From NCBI GenBank assembly GCA_950022655.1, contig OX465584.1, forward strand, positions 63,800,841 to 63,864,840: DNA of 64,000 nucleotides, written 5' to 3'. This document shows, in pieces, positions 52,251 through 62,326 of this stretch (positions are counted from its first letter, which is position 1; each line of letters starts with the position of its first letter). The notes under the pieces are model-generated. The model did no database searches. It worked only from the letters and a program-made list of their open reading frames with translations, and was not told the origin of the DNA. Source of the stretch: Alentia gelatinosa. Its lineage: Eukaryota; Annelida; Polychaeta; Phyllodocida; Polynoidae. The translations under genes and the position numbers were made by a program.

Positions 52251-52393
52251 AATATCCTAAATTCTTAGCACTTTGGGGATTCTTTTATGGTTTACTTGTA
52301 AATAGAGATGCACATATTTATATACACCAATTTCTGTTATTTGTTATGTCTAATCAGTCTTAGTGATTACTTTCTTCAGTGGAAAGCACCTCA

Positions 52394-52790
52394 TTTATTA
52401 TCCATCGTATACAAAGTCCCCATTGTAAATGTATGGGGACTCAGTAAATCACGACCCATTGTATAAAACCTGTCAGATACCATAACTGTGGTATACGGAT
52501 TCAAACCTGTGGTATACGGCCTCAAAACCATGGTATACGGGGAAAATAGTCCCCTTGCGCTATAGAGCAAAGAAATAGTCCCTCTTGTTATGCCCTTTAA
52601 TATGGCAATTACTGGGTTTAATTCATTCGAAAGGATGGATAATAAATGCAACAAACGATGATTTTGTGGACAGGCAGCTCTGTAAACCACTCGAGGTTGA
52701 CGTCGTTATACACTCGCTAGCGCTCGTGTATTACTACGCGTCAACCTCTCGTGGTTTACGGCCGCCTGTCCACAAAACCATCGATTATTG
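52394..52790 (-). mobile_element. HC element I
   Basis: Core 52394-52646 with perfect 13-bp TIRs TTTATTATCCATC and GATGGATAATAAA. Hairpin 52649-52790 pairs GATTTTGTGGACAGGC with GCCTGTCCACAAAACC and GTAAACCACTCGAGGTTGAC with TCAACCTCTCGTGGTTTAC, with apex ACTCGCTAGCGCTCGTGTAT / TACTACGCG. The GTATTACTACGCG apex matches copy G. Confidence 0.8.
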
Positions 52791-52799
52791 TCTATATAT

Positions 52800-53109
52800 C
52801 ATTGGGTTCGGTTGTGTCAACATTACATATGTGCTCACATGAAGGGACAGTCTAATCAACTGTGGATTCACTTTATAAAGTGGTTTAAAGCTGAAGAATA
52901 AAACAGCTGGGTTGTCTGTGAAGCTCATTTAACAATTCCAATATTTCCCAACTAATGATATATGATTTGTTTGAGTTTCATAACTTTAAACAATTATTTT
53001 GTTTAAAATCTGAAAAGTTGGCTGGTTCCCCCTGTCCTTAGCGAATACCTGGGGAATAATTAACTACCCGAGGTAGTACTGAAGGGGAATTGATGTTCCT
53101 ACGAGCCTA
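52800..53109. other. Unassigned stretch
   Basis: Only the piece CCCCTGTCCTTAGCGAATACCTGGGG (53028-53053) recurs, inverted, near 4070; no gene recognised. Confidence 0.35.
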
Positions 53110-53795
53110 GGACACTATAATGTCTTGTGGCTTCATAGAGCAACTCAACTGCCGTATCTAATAGATCGTAGGAAATATCACATCTATCTTCACATGTATA
53201 AACTGAGTCGTGATGATACAATAATGCAGGAGCATACAAGAAATAAGAGAGCACAAAGTGCTCCTCTGTTCCAGGTTGTTAAACCAAATTGCACAATGTT
53301 TAAAAAAAGTTTAAGGTACCATGGAGCCACTCTCTGGAATAGACTACGACCAGGTTTAAGAAGCATTAAATGTTTTTCTGATTTCAAAAAGGAGCTAAAA
53401 ATTATCCTGGCAATGAACATTCCTCACTAAAGAAAATATACCCCGGTAATTACCTTCGTAATGCATGATTGTTAAATCGAGTGACATCTGTTTGTTATAA
53501 TCACTTAAATGGCTAGTGACTTTGCCAGCCGCCGATTATGTATCTCTGTCCCCGAGGGCCTATGTTGCTTGACTGTTCGACTGTTTGCTTGTTTATTTTA
53601 TTTTATTTTCATATACTTATACTTATATTTCTTCACCTATTATAACTATCTATTATCTTTGTTGTACATAAGCTGGACTGTGTATCCAAGAGACAAAACC
53701 AAATTACTGTAAAAGCTATGCTGGAGGCACGTTAAGACCAGTCTTTCGGACTGAGTGCACTCCAGGGTAAATAAAAGTCTTAAAATATAAAAAAA
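53110..53795 (+). pseudogene. Non-LTR retrotransposon tail with 3' UTR
   Basis: The plus-strand frame to the stop at 53428-53430 reads LPYLIDRRKYHIYLHMYKLS, RNKRAQSAPLFQVVKP, TMFKKSLRYHGATLWNRL, RSIKCFSDFKKELKIIL, the RT C-terminal tail. About 360 bp of UTR follow, with AATAAAAGTCTTAAAATATA and an A9 end (53795). 5'-truncated; the RT catalytic domain is absent. The preserved frame suggests a fairly young insertion. Confidence 0.8.
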
Positions 53796-53987
53796 AATGG
53801 TGCCCTAGGATAACACACACTGTACTGACTAATCACATAGCTCATCTTCCATGTATTCTAGGGCAACAGAAAATAGTTCCATAGTGAGTAGGAACCAGAG
53901 TTGGGTTGAGTCAGAGATTAGTAGCAAGCGATAGCGCCGCGAAAGATCTGCTGGGAGAGTTTAGGCTGGGAGATGGGAGGGTAAATG

Positions 53988-56318
53988 CACGGTAGGTGTT
54001 GGTGGAGGGGGCAGACAGGGTACGGACGGTCACAGAAGGCAGGGCGCTGACATTCACGGTAGGTGTGGGTGGAGGGGGCACACAGGGTACAGACGGTCAC
54101 AGCAGGCAGGGTGCTCACATTCACGGTAGGTGTGGGTGGAGGGGGCACACAGGGTACAGACGGTCACAGCAGGCAGGGTGCTCACATTCACGGTAGGTGT
54201 GGGTGGAGCGGGCACACAGGGTACGGACGGTCACAGCAGGCAGGGCGCTGACATTCACGGTAGGTGTGGGTGGAGGGGGCACACAGGGTACGGACGGTCA
54301 CAGCAGGCAGGGCGCTGACATTCACGGTAGGTGTGGGTGGAGCGGGCACACAGGGTACGGAGGGTCACAGCTTACTAGGTGCTGACATTCACGGTAGGTG
54401 TGGGTGGAGGGGGCACACAGGGTATGACGGTCACAGCAGGCAGGGCGCTGACATTCACGGTAGGTGTGGGTGGAGCGGGCACACAGGGTACGGACGGTCA
54501 CAGCTTACTGGGGGCTGACATTCACGGTAGGTGTGGGTGGAGCGGGCACACAGGGTACGGACGGTCACAGGTTACTGGGTGCAGACATTCACGGTAGGTG
54601 TGGGTGGAGGGGGCACACAGGGTACTGACGGTCACAGCAGGCAGGGCGCTGACATTCATGGTAGGTGTGGGTGGAGCGGGCACACAGGGTACGGACGGTC
54701 ACAGGTTACTGGGTGCAGACATTCACGGTAGGTGTGGGTGGAGCGGGCACACAGGGTACGGACGGTCACAGCTTACTAGGTGCTGACATTCACGGTAGGT
54801 GTGGGTGGAGCGGGCACACAGGGTACGGACGGTCACATCAGGCTGGGTGCTGACATTCACGGTAGGTGTGGGTGGAGTGGGCACACAGGGTTCGGACAGT
54901 CACAGCAGGCAGGGCGCTGACATTCACAGTAGGTGTGGGTGGAGCGGGCACACAGGGCACGGACGGTCACAGGTTACTGGGTGCAGACATTCACGGTAGG
55001 TGTGGGTGGAGGGGGCACACAGGGTACTGACGGTCACAGCAGGCAGGGCGCTGACATTCATGGTAGGTGTGGGTGGAGGGGGCACACAGGGTACGGACGG
55101 TCACAGGTTACTGGGGGCTGACATTCACGGTAGGTGTGGGTGGAGGGGGCACACAGGGCACGGACGGTCACAGCAGGCAGGGCGCTGATATTCACGGTAG
55201 GTGTGGGTGGAGGGGGCACACAGGGTACAGACGGTCACAGCAGGCAGGGCGCTGACATTCACGGTAGGTGTGGGTGGAGCGGGCACACAGGGCACGGACG
55301 GTCACAGCTTACTAGGTGCTGACATTCACGGTAGGTGTGAGTGGAGCGGGCACACAGGGCACGGACAGTCACAGCTTACTGGGTGCTCACATTCACGGTA
55401 GGTGTGGATGGAGGGGGCATACAGGGTTACGGACGGTCACAGCTTACTAGGTGCTCACATTCACGGTAGGTGTGGGTGGAGCGGGCACACAGGGTACTGA
55501 CGGTCACAGCAGGCAGGGCGCTGACATTCACGGTAGGTGTGGGTGGAGCGGGCACACAGGGTACGGACGGTCACAGCAGGCAGGGCGCTGACATTCACGG
55601 TAGGTGTGGGTGGAGGGGGCACACAGGGTACGGACGGTCACAGCAGGCAGGGCGCTGACATTCACGGTAGGTGTGGGTGGAGGGGGCACACACGGTATGG
55701 ACGGTCACAGCAGGCTGGGCGCTGACATTCAGGGTAGGGATGGGTGGAGGGGGCACACAGGGCACGGACGGTCACAGCTTACTAGGTGCTGACATTCACG
55801 GTAGGTGTAGGTGGAGCGGGCACACAGGGTACGGACGGTCACAGCAGGCTGGGTGCTGACATTCACGGTAGGTGTGGGTGGAGCGGGCACACAGGGTACG
55901 GACGGTCACAGATTACTGGGTGCTGACATTCACGGTAGGTGTGGGTGGAGGGGGCACACAGGGTACGGACGGTCACAGATTACTGGGTGCTGACATTCAC
56001 GGTAGGTGTGGGTGGAGCGGGCACACAGGGTACGGACGGTCACAGCTCACTGGGTGCTGACATTCACGGTAGGTGTGGGTGGAGCGGGCACACAGGGTAC
56101 GGACGGTCACAGCAGGCAGGGCGCTGACATTCACGGTAGGTATGGGTGGAGCGGGCACAGACGGTAAGGACGGTCACAGCTTACTAGGTGCTGACATTCA
56201 CGGCAGGTGTGGGTGGAGGGGGCACACAGGGTACAGACGGTCACATCAGGCTGGGTGCTGACATTCACGGTAGGTGGAGCGGTGGGTGGGCGCTGACATT
56301 CACGGGCACACAGCAGAG
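53988..56318 (+). repeat. 67-bp satellite array
   Basis: About 34 units of GGTAGGTGTGGGTGGAGCGG, GCACACAGGGTACGGACGGT, CACAGCAGGCAGGGCGCTGA, CATTCAC. Unit variants (CTTACTAGGTGCTGAC, GTTACTGGGTGCAGAC, GCAGGCAGGGCGCTGAC) alternate. Because 67 is not a multiple of 3 it generates a ladder of overlapping 62-66 residue frames spaced 67 bp apart, all artefacts. The last units, from 56270, are rearranged. Confidence 0.95.
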
Positions 56319-56359
56319 GAGGAAGGAGCAGCGGGCGTTGTAGCGGGTACACGAGGCTA

Positions 56360-56850
56360 CCACCGCGCCCACAGCAACTTCCGGTAACAAGTTACAGGGC
56401 CGTGACCTTGACCTTGTCACATATGCGGCGCTGACGTGAATGATGACATGTGGAGTGGGGGAGGGGGGCCCGGGGGGCGTATGACGGTGTGTGCCGGCGG
56501 GGCGGCGGCGGGGTGCGGCGGGGGTAGATATCGACGACCCGGAAGTACATTATGAAACATGAGCAGGGCGCGTCGTCGGCTTTGATCAAGGACGCGCGAC
56601 GTCGCGTATCACGCGTTTACATCGTCGTCGAAGCATCCCCCGCTCCCCCTCCCACTCCGCCCCCCGCCCGGCGCCCATCGACCCGCGCTCACCGGGGAAC
56701 GCTGGCCGCGCGGCCGTCAACCTCCGCCCGCGCGTCGCCGGCCCCGTCAGGCCGACACCAGCCGTAGTCCGCGATAAGCGACACGGGCAACCAGCGGCAG
56801 TGGCCTGGTGGCGCCGCCAGCGATGCCGCGTGAAATTAAAATATAAGATG
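56360..56850. promoter_or_regulatory. CpG-rich patch next to the 67-bp array
   Basis: AACTTCCGGTAAC, GACCCGGAAGTAC, a G-rich stretch 56455-56525, CGCGCGACGTCGCG (56592) and many CpGs. Promoter-like composition; opposing frames 56552-56767 and 56586-57029 have no domain. It could be the 5' end of a gene outside what I can recognise, or simply GC-rich sequence. Confidence 0.3.
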
Positions 56851-56977
56851 GCGGATGGGACGTTTGTTTCAAGGGGAAAAATTTGGTAATTCTTAACGGA
56901 GAAGTTAGGAGTTGACAGATGGTGGCCACTGCAGATGTCTTCATCCCCAGAATATACAATGTTTACACTGACGAGTA

Positions 56978-57260
56978 AGGCCCGGCGTGCACCTACTACG
57001 ATAGAATCGTAGACCTCCCGATATGGCACCGATACAAAATATCAAAATCGGTGCCATATCGGAAAGGTGCCAAATCGTAGACATATGTCTAGACATGCCA
57101 ATCCACCATGCATTGTATGGGATTTTTATCGGTGTAATCGCAGAAACGAGGTCAACTGCCCCTATATTAGGTAACCTTCCAACGCGATTTTGATTTTTGT
57201 ATCGGGAGCTGCATCGTAGGGCATATCGGAGCCATATCGTAGTAGGTGGACACTGGGCCT
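56978..57260 (+). mobile_element. P-family MITE P8
   Basis: Ends AGGCCCGGCGTGCACCTAC and GTAGGTGGACACTGGGCCT, flanked by TA on both sides; full interior. Confidence 0.9.
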
Positions 57261-57394
57261 TAGTTTTCCAAGATTCACCACCTGTGTAGACGACTAATTC
57301 AAACTGGGTTGGAATAGTCAGAGACGTCAGAGCATATCACTTTGTGAAGACCACCTGTTTATTCCTATATACGCCATTGCGGAATATGGAGAAA

Positions 57395-57700
57395 CCAAAC
57401 AAGAGTTAGTTGTGTTGTTGTTTATCGCACGACGGCAAGATCGCGCAATACTGCGCGAGACAAAGCCGAGAGCAGTAATATGTGATCTTGCAGGAGTGCG
57501 ATGAACAATAACATGACTAACTCGAGTTTGGTTTAGAATTTATCCTACCCTGCCCGTCTAAATTACTTCTACATTAACAAATGACGTTATTTATCAAGTG
57601 TATTCCACTAGAGCAATATTTGTCATTTTTCTGAACTCCAGACCGAATACAGTGACCCAATGTTAAGCCTATGGAGTTTTTTTTATTAGGGGTAGGATAA
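57395..57700 (+). mobile_element. HC element F
   Basis: Hairpin 57395-57532: CCAAACAAGAGTTAGTTGTG / ATGACTAACTCGAGTTTGG and TATCGCACGACGGCAAGATC / GATCTTGCAGGAGTGCGAT, with GAGCAGTAATATGTG near the apex. Core TIRs TTTATCCTACCCT (57539) and GGGGTAGGATAA (57689-57700); CCAATGTTAAGCCTATGGAG at 57657-57676. Confidence 0.78.
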
Positions 57701-57759
57701 GTGCATGTATCATGTGCATATTGACTTGTTGTTATTAGTATATGCCCATATTTCACACC

Positions 57760-57965
57760 AGCATATGAGGCGTATACAAGACTGTTTCCTTTTGTATATT
57801 GATGCTTCTTGGCTGTATTTCACACCTGGCGTATACAAGAGGAAATATCCTCTGTGCAACATGTATACGCCGGTCGTTTATGTGTACCGATAGAAAATAA
57901 AAAGGGCGGGGGCAAAAGCATACCTATATACACCAGGCGCATATATATGTAAAATGGTGGTTCTC
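57760..57965 (+). mobile_element. AA-family element
   Basis: CATATGAGGCGTATACAAGA, CCTGGCGTATACAAGAGG, GTATACGCCGGTCG, AAGCATACCTATATACACC and GGCGCATATATATGTAAAAT; the last part matches 16840-16875. Confidence 0.6.
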
Positions 57966-58110
57966 GTCCAGTTGGTTCAATAGTCGTCAGGTGGTGCCTG
58001 ATTGAATAATCTGACATAATCAGACTATCTGCAGTCGCTATATGCATGGCGTTTACATTAGACGATTTCTATCACTTTACTGATGAAAGTTGTCAGGAGG
58101 TGCAAAATAA
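57966..58110 (+). mobile_element. W-family fragment
   Basis: AATAGTCGTCAGGTGGTGCC, TAATCTGACATAATCAGACT and GGCGTTTACATTAGACGA match 41220-41330. Confidence 0.6.
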
Positions 58111-58302
58111 ATTCAATGTGTTTTGATTTCTTCGGTTAGTGCAGAAGTTGGTCGGTGGTGCCATATTGCAGAAGGCCGGGGGGAAAAATCGTCGACCATT
58201 TGTTTCCACCTGATGAGCATTGCCCTAAATTTGTCGCGGAATCGGTTGGCAGAGCAAAATACTATAATCAATGGTCATTATTGGCAGGTGGAAATTCCAT
58301 AT

Positions 58303-58614
58303 AAAGCCCAGTGCCCATCTACCGATTTTGGAACATTCATGTACATTTGTTGCCGACAAGCGGACAGTAATTTGTCTCAGCCCAGGCATCCTAACGGAGT
58401 CGGCCATAGTTGGTAGATGTAGGACAGCTAGGCAAGGGTGAGCCATCGATTAGTAGACCGATCTTCTTAGGACTAATATCCAGCACCCCATCTCCTCAGT
58501 GTCCACCGGTCGAGCGAAGGGTTACATAATTTGCCTACGACCAGTTGACAGACTCCTATACGATTTGGTAACTAATCGCTCTACCCTGAATCGGTAGATG
58601 GGCATCAGGCTTTA
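58303..58614 (-). mobile_element. T-family MITE T3
   Basis: TAAAGCCCAGTGCCCATCTACC left and GGTAGATGGGCATCAGGCTTTA right; reverse complement of T1/T2, TA on both sides. Confidence 0.85.
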
Positions 58615-59145
58615 GGCAAGGGTGAGCCACCGATTAGTGAACCACCTCCTTCAGAGGTCCTTTTGTTGCTGACAAGTTGTGGTTTCTATGTTCCAAAATC
58701 AGTGATGAAAAGTTTATCAACATGTTGGTAAATCTAGTTGCCGTTGGTAAATCGTATGTCTGTCGGTAAGTCTAGACTGATTTGCTTAGGATTAATACCC
58801 ACCATCCCCTCTCCTCGATGCCCGCCTGGGCCCCGTTGCTCCAGGATTATGACAGAGTTGCGGATCGCAGAATAGCGATCCGAGGGCCAAAACGTTGCTC
58901 CTGAAATTTTGCAGATCGTGTCGCGGAAATATAGCGATACGATCCGATATTATGGGAGATCGTTACAGTGATCATGAAAATAAAATTGCGATCCGATTAT
59001 AGCTAGCGATACCACAAAAACAGGAGCAACGGGGCCCAGTCGAGCGAAGGGTTATGCAATTTGCCTGCGACAAGTTCAGCGACTCCTATACAATTTGTGT
59101 ACTAATCGTTCAACCTTAATCGGTAGATGGTCATCGGGTTTTAGA
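58614..59145 (-). mobile_element. T-family relative T4, split by MITE S1
   Basis: The left part (AGGCAAGGGTGAGCCACCGA...CTCGATGCCCGCC) and right part (GTCGAGCGAAGGGTTATGC...GTAGATGGTCATCGGGTTTTAG) together follow the right half of T3. An AT-richer stretch replaces part of the middle. S1 lies at 58829-59037. Confidence 0.7.
58829..59037 (+). mobile_element. S-family MITE S1 (complete)
   Basis: 209 bp with perfect TIRs GGCCCCGTTGCTCC and GGAGCAACGGGGCC; subterminal AGAATAGCGATCCG, GCGATACGATCCGAT and TTGCGATCCGATTATAGC repeats. Inserted in T4 between GCC and GTCGAG. Confidence 0.92.
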
Positions 59146-59256
59146 GTCATATATAGTTCAGTGACAAGGGTAAAAAGATGCACAGGGTTTTGAGTCTGAC
59201 ATACAATAGACTTTCTAGAAAGTTGGGAACATTAACTATGAAAACTAACCTTCCCA

Positions 59257-59450
59257 GGGCCCCGTTGCTCCACATTTACGACAGAGTTGCGGATCGCAGA
59301 ATAGCGATCTGAGGGCCTTAATGTTGCTCCTAAAATTTTGCGGATTGTAATCGCGTAGGTGCATCGCCGTGTAAAATAATGCTTTTTGCGATATTTTTTA
59401 CGCTTACCTACCCAGCACTGCGGATTGTATCGCTATGGGTTAAATGCAGC
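59257..59450 (+). mobile_element. S-family copy S2 (right end lost)
   Basis: GGGCCCCGTTGCTCCACATT, GCGGATCGCAGAATAGCGAT, then TGCGGATTGTAATCGCGTAG and TGCGATATTTTTTACGC; the right TIR is absent and T5 begins. Confidence 0.75.
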
Positions 59451-59451
59451 C

Positions 59452-59857
59452 TAAAGGCCAATGCCCATCTACCGATTTCGGAACATTTATGTACGTTTGT
59501 CGGCGACAAACGAAGGGTAATTTGTCTCAGGTGAGGTATCCTAAGGGAGTCGGTAGATGTAGGACAGCTAGGCAAGGCTAACCAGCGATTAGTGAACCAC
59601 CTCCTTTTGTCGCCGACACGTTGTGGTTTTTGCCCTCCCTTGCGATTAGTGGACCATACACCGATTTTATCAGTGTGCGTATATATGTTGGTAGGTGTAG
59701 ACTGATTTCCTTAGGACTAATACCCACCAGCCCCTCTCCTGAGGGCTGTGGGTCTAGCAAAGGGTTACGTAATTTGCCTGCGACAAGGTGACTGACTCCT
59801 ATACGATTTGGGAACTAATCTTTCAACCCTAAATCGGTAGATGGGTATCCGGCTTTA
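59452..59857 (-). mobile_element. T-family MITE T5 (internally rearranged)
   Basis: TAAAGGCCAATGCCCATCTACC left and GGTAGATGGGTATCCGGCTTTA right; GACTGATTTCCTTAGGACTA and TTGCCTGCGACAAG inside. A central piece resembles the middle of T4. Confidence 0.75.
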
Positions 59858-59989
59858 TAGATCATGCTGATACCTATGCTATATTACAAAGAATATTGAT
59901 TGCAGATTGAGTTTATGATACTGCCCTCCAGTTTCTTTTTATCTAAACCTGTTTTGACAAACATCAGGCTTTAATTGATATTTCCCATA

Positions 59990-60270
59990 ATGATCCATGG
60001 CGGCACCACCAACACCCACCACTTGTTATTCTACCTATAGGAAATAGCGATCCACACCACTAGGTGTCAGATCAGTTCTAACTGTGGTGCCATCTGTATT
60101 TAATTAAAGAACTAATTAAGCAAAAAATAGCGATACCGCGGGAATATAGGGATACAATCCGATATTACAGGAGCATTGCTTTTTCAGTCGGATCATTAAA
60201 GTAATCGTAAAAATAAAATTGCGATCCGATTATAGCTAGCAATACCACAAAAACAGGAGCAACGGGGACC
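59990..60270 (+). mobile_element. S-family copy S3 (long-form right part)
   Basis: CCATGGCGGCACCACC, CCACACCACTAGGTGTCAGA, TAGCGATACCGCGGGAATAT, GAGCATTGCTTTTTCAGTCG and GGAGCAACGGGGACC. It shows the uninterrupted sequence corresponding to the S element at 13566 that holds HC J3. Confidence 0.75.
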
Positions 60271-60415
60271 TAGCTTAGTTTCAAGAAGTAATGCCTGAAA
60301 GAGCCTGGCCAAGTGTAGGCATACCATCCGAATAAACTTGTGGGTAAATATCTTCTGAAGTGCTTTACATTTTTTCCCGTCTAATATTTTACTCCTAAGA
60401 GCACTATATGTAGAA

Positions 60416-61250
60416 GACTAGGAGCAAATATTATTTCCATTTATAATGGAAGAGCGCGGTATACCTAAATCATTTCATTAAATAAAAGTAAGAATGCTTC
60501 AATAAACTCAGAGAATGGATTTGATAGTTGTTCTTAAGTATCACCAACATGAATATCTATCATGTTATAGAAATCTACATGTGCCAACATATGGCAACTG
60601 ATTATTTAATCTGAAAACATTAAAAATGTTTCTTGATCAAGTCAAATATGGATCCAAGTATCCCATTCAACTCATCACCCTGACTCGTCACAGTTGTGAC
60701 TGAATTTCCACTGAGGGTCTTGGTCAACTGCCCTATTTCTCTGGCTAATAGGTCAACTATGCCACTCAGTTCGCTCTCTGATAGCCCCTTAGCGCTTGAT
60801 GCACTAATGTTTGTTTGGCTTGAGGGTACTTCATTTGGAGTACAACTAGTGCTCTTGGAAGTTCTCTAACTAACATGTTTGTTTTCCCTCTCCTTCTATG
60901 AATTCTTTTGACATCTTCTGGAACATCCATATATTAGGGACTATTATCATGGTATTTTATACATTGTAAATATGTGATTTCTGTTGATTAGCTACAAGGC
61001 AGCGCACACACCATCAGAAGGTCACTCAGCCATGAAAGTTCTATTAAAAGGAACCAGGTCAGTAGTGGGCAGGGGTTATGGTAAGGCTTGATACTGGACC
61101 CCTGCTCATCTGACCATGCCTTTATAGTTGGAACATTGAAAGTGAAGTGTAAGATTCTCTGCAGCAAGCTGAAACCCTGTGTGAGCATTCTAAACTCTAG
61201 ATGACGTATATGAGCGCGATTTCCCGCGCAAATACTCATAGGCCTCAATG
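60416..61250 (-). mobile_element. BB-family element BB1 with coding-looking tail
   Basis: Most complete BB copy. On the minus strand one stretch (about 60625-60870) reads SASSAKGLSESELSGIVDLL, AREIGQLTKTLSGNSV, GDELNGILGSIFDLIKKHF then stop, biased and stop-free for about 80 codons. An upstream stretch (60988-61248) encodes CAGNRAHIRHLE and NVPTIKAWSDEQGSS in another frame. Other copies (7895, 8845, 49013) keep the order but not the frame. Probably a decayed mobile gene; I do not recognise the protein. Confidence 0.55.
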
Positions 61251-61651
61251 ATTTTCTAGATCCATATACTCATGACTGAAATCTTTTGTTCCTTTAAGCA
61301 GGTAAAAGATTGTTCCGTAAGCCTTGCTAAAATACAAAATAAATTGACCTTTAAGAAAGTGCTATCACTGCAGTAAATCCATTGGTAGGTGTTTGCAAAT
61401 CGAATCAGGCCTGTGTTCCCGAAAGGGATACATTTCGTATTTGTTCTTGTGTAAACATATATGTCAACCTTGGACTTAGCTTTCATGAAACTATGCCATG
61501 ACACGGTATTTCAATTTGTTCCCGCTAGGTGGACTGTCAGTGTATTCTGAAAAGTACAGGTTTCTTTCAGATAAACAAACATCACAAACACACCCAAGAA
61601 ACGTACGACTCCTAATGGTTCACACTTTTATGGTGTTTCTACCTGCCGATA
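61251..61651. other. Unassigned stretch
   Basis: Nothing recognised; short frames on both strands lack motifs. Confidence 0.3.
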
Positions 61652-61954
61652 AGGCCTGGCGTCCATTTACTACGATAGAAATTTAAACCTACCGATATGG
61701 CACCGATACAAAAAGCAAATATCGAAGACATATCGGGAAGGTGCAAAATCGTAGACATATGTCTAGACATGCCAATCCACCACGCAATGCAATGGGTATT
61801 TTTCGGTCCCCAATTTTGTATCGGGAGGTGCATCATAGTCCTTATCGGAGCCATATCGTAGTAGTTGGAGCCTACTGAAAATAGGGTAAACATTAACCCT
61901 AGTAGAGTCTCCAGAATAAAGAACAAATTTAAAAAAAAAGTGGACGCCGGGCCT
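61652..61954 (+). mobile_element. P-family MITE P9 with deletion and A-tailed insertion
   Basis: Ends AGGCCTGGCGTCCATTTAC and GTGGACGCCGGGCCT, flanked by TA. About 80 bp of the centre (the TCAACTGCCCC region) is deleted near 61805. Separately, about 75 bp (61865-61939) ending AATAAAGAACAAATTT plus A9 splits GTAG|GTGG near the right end, as expected of a tiny retro-insertion. Confidence 0.85.
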
Positions 61955-61959
61955 TAGCC

Positions 61960-62125
61960 ACGATTAATAGCCATTTTTAACTGGCCAACTATTCGCCACT
62001 GATCTGCAGTTGGGAACCACCCACGCTAGATCGGTGAATGGAAACAGGCATATTTAGAGGCCCGTTTCCATTGGGCAAAGAAAACGGTATAGATATGTTT
62101 TAGTTCTCCTAAAAGCTTGACTGAC
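61960..62125 (+). mobile_element. V-family copy V8
   Basis: CTATTCGCCACTGATCTGCAG, AGATCGGTGAATGGAAACAGG, then GAGGCCCGTTTCCATTGGGC, GAAAACGGTATAGAT and AGTTCTCCTAAAAG: an end-to-end junction of two V pieces. Confidence 0.6.
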
Positions 62126-62326
62126 TCCAGTCTGTATGTCAAATGCAGCAGAAAAGGGAATACATTACACCCTCACCAAGCGCGTCAAAGGGGCGACCTT
62201 TGGAATCGACAATACAAAATACCATATATGTGAGATATCTTTTCATAGTTATATTTCCCACCTATAATATAGCATCATGGAAGCAATATTCAGGTGAAAT
62301 ATTGAATAATATAGCTCGTATACTTC

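Noticed and set aside
53996..56261. Ladder of 60-70 residue plus-strand proteins (MWVEGAHRVRTV...)
   Set aside because: Each is the same 67-bp satellite unit read in shifted frames; spacing between the frames equals the repeat length.
56586..57029. 147-residue minus-strand frame
   Set aside because: Runs from a GC-rich patch into MITE P8 sequence, so its amino-terminal part is transposon DNA.
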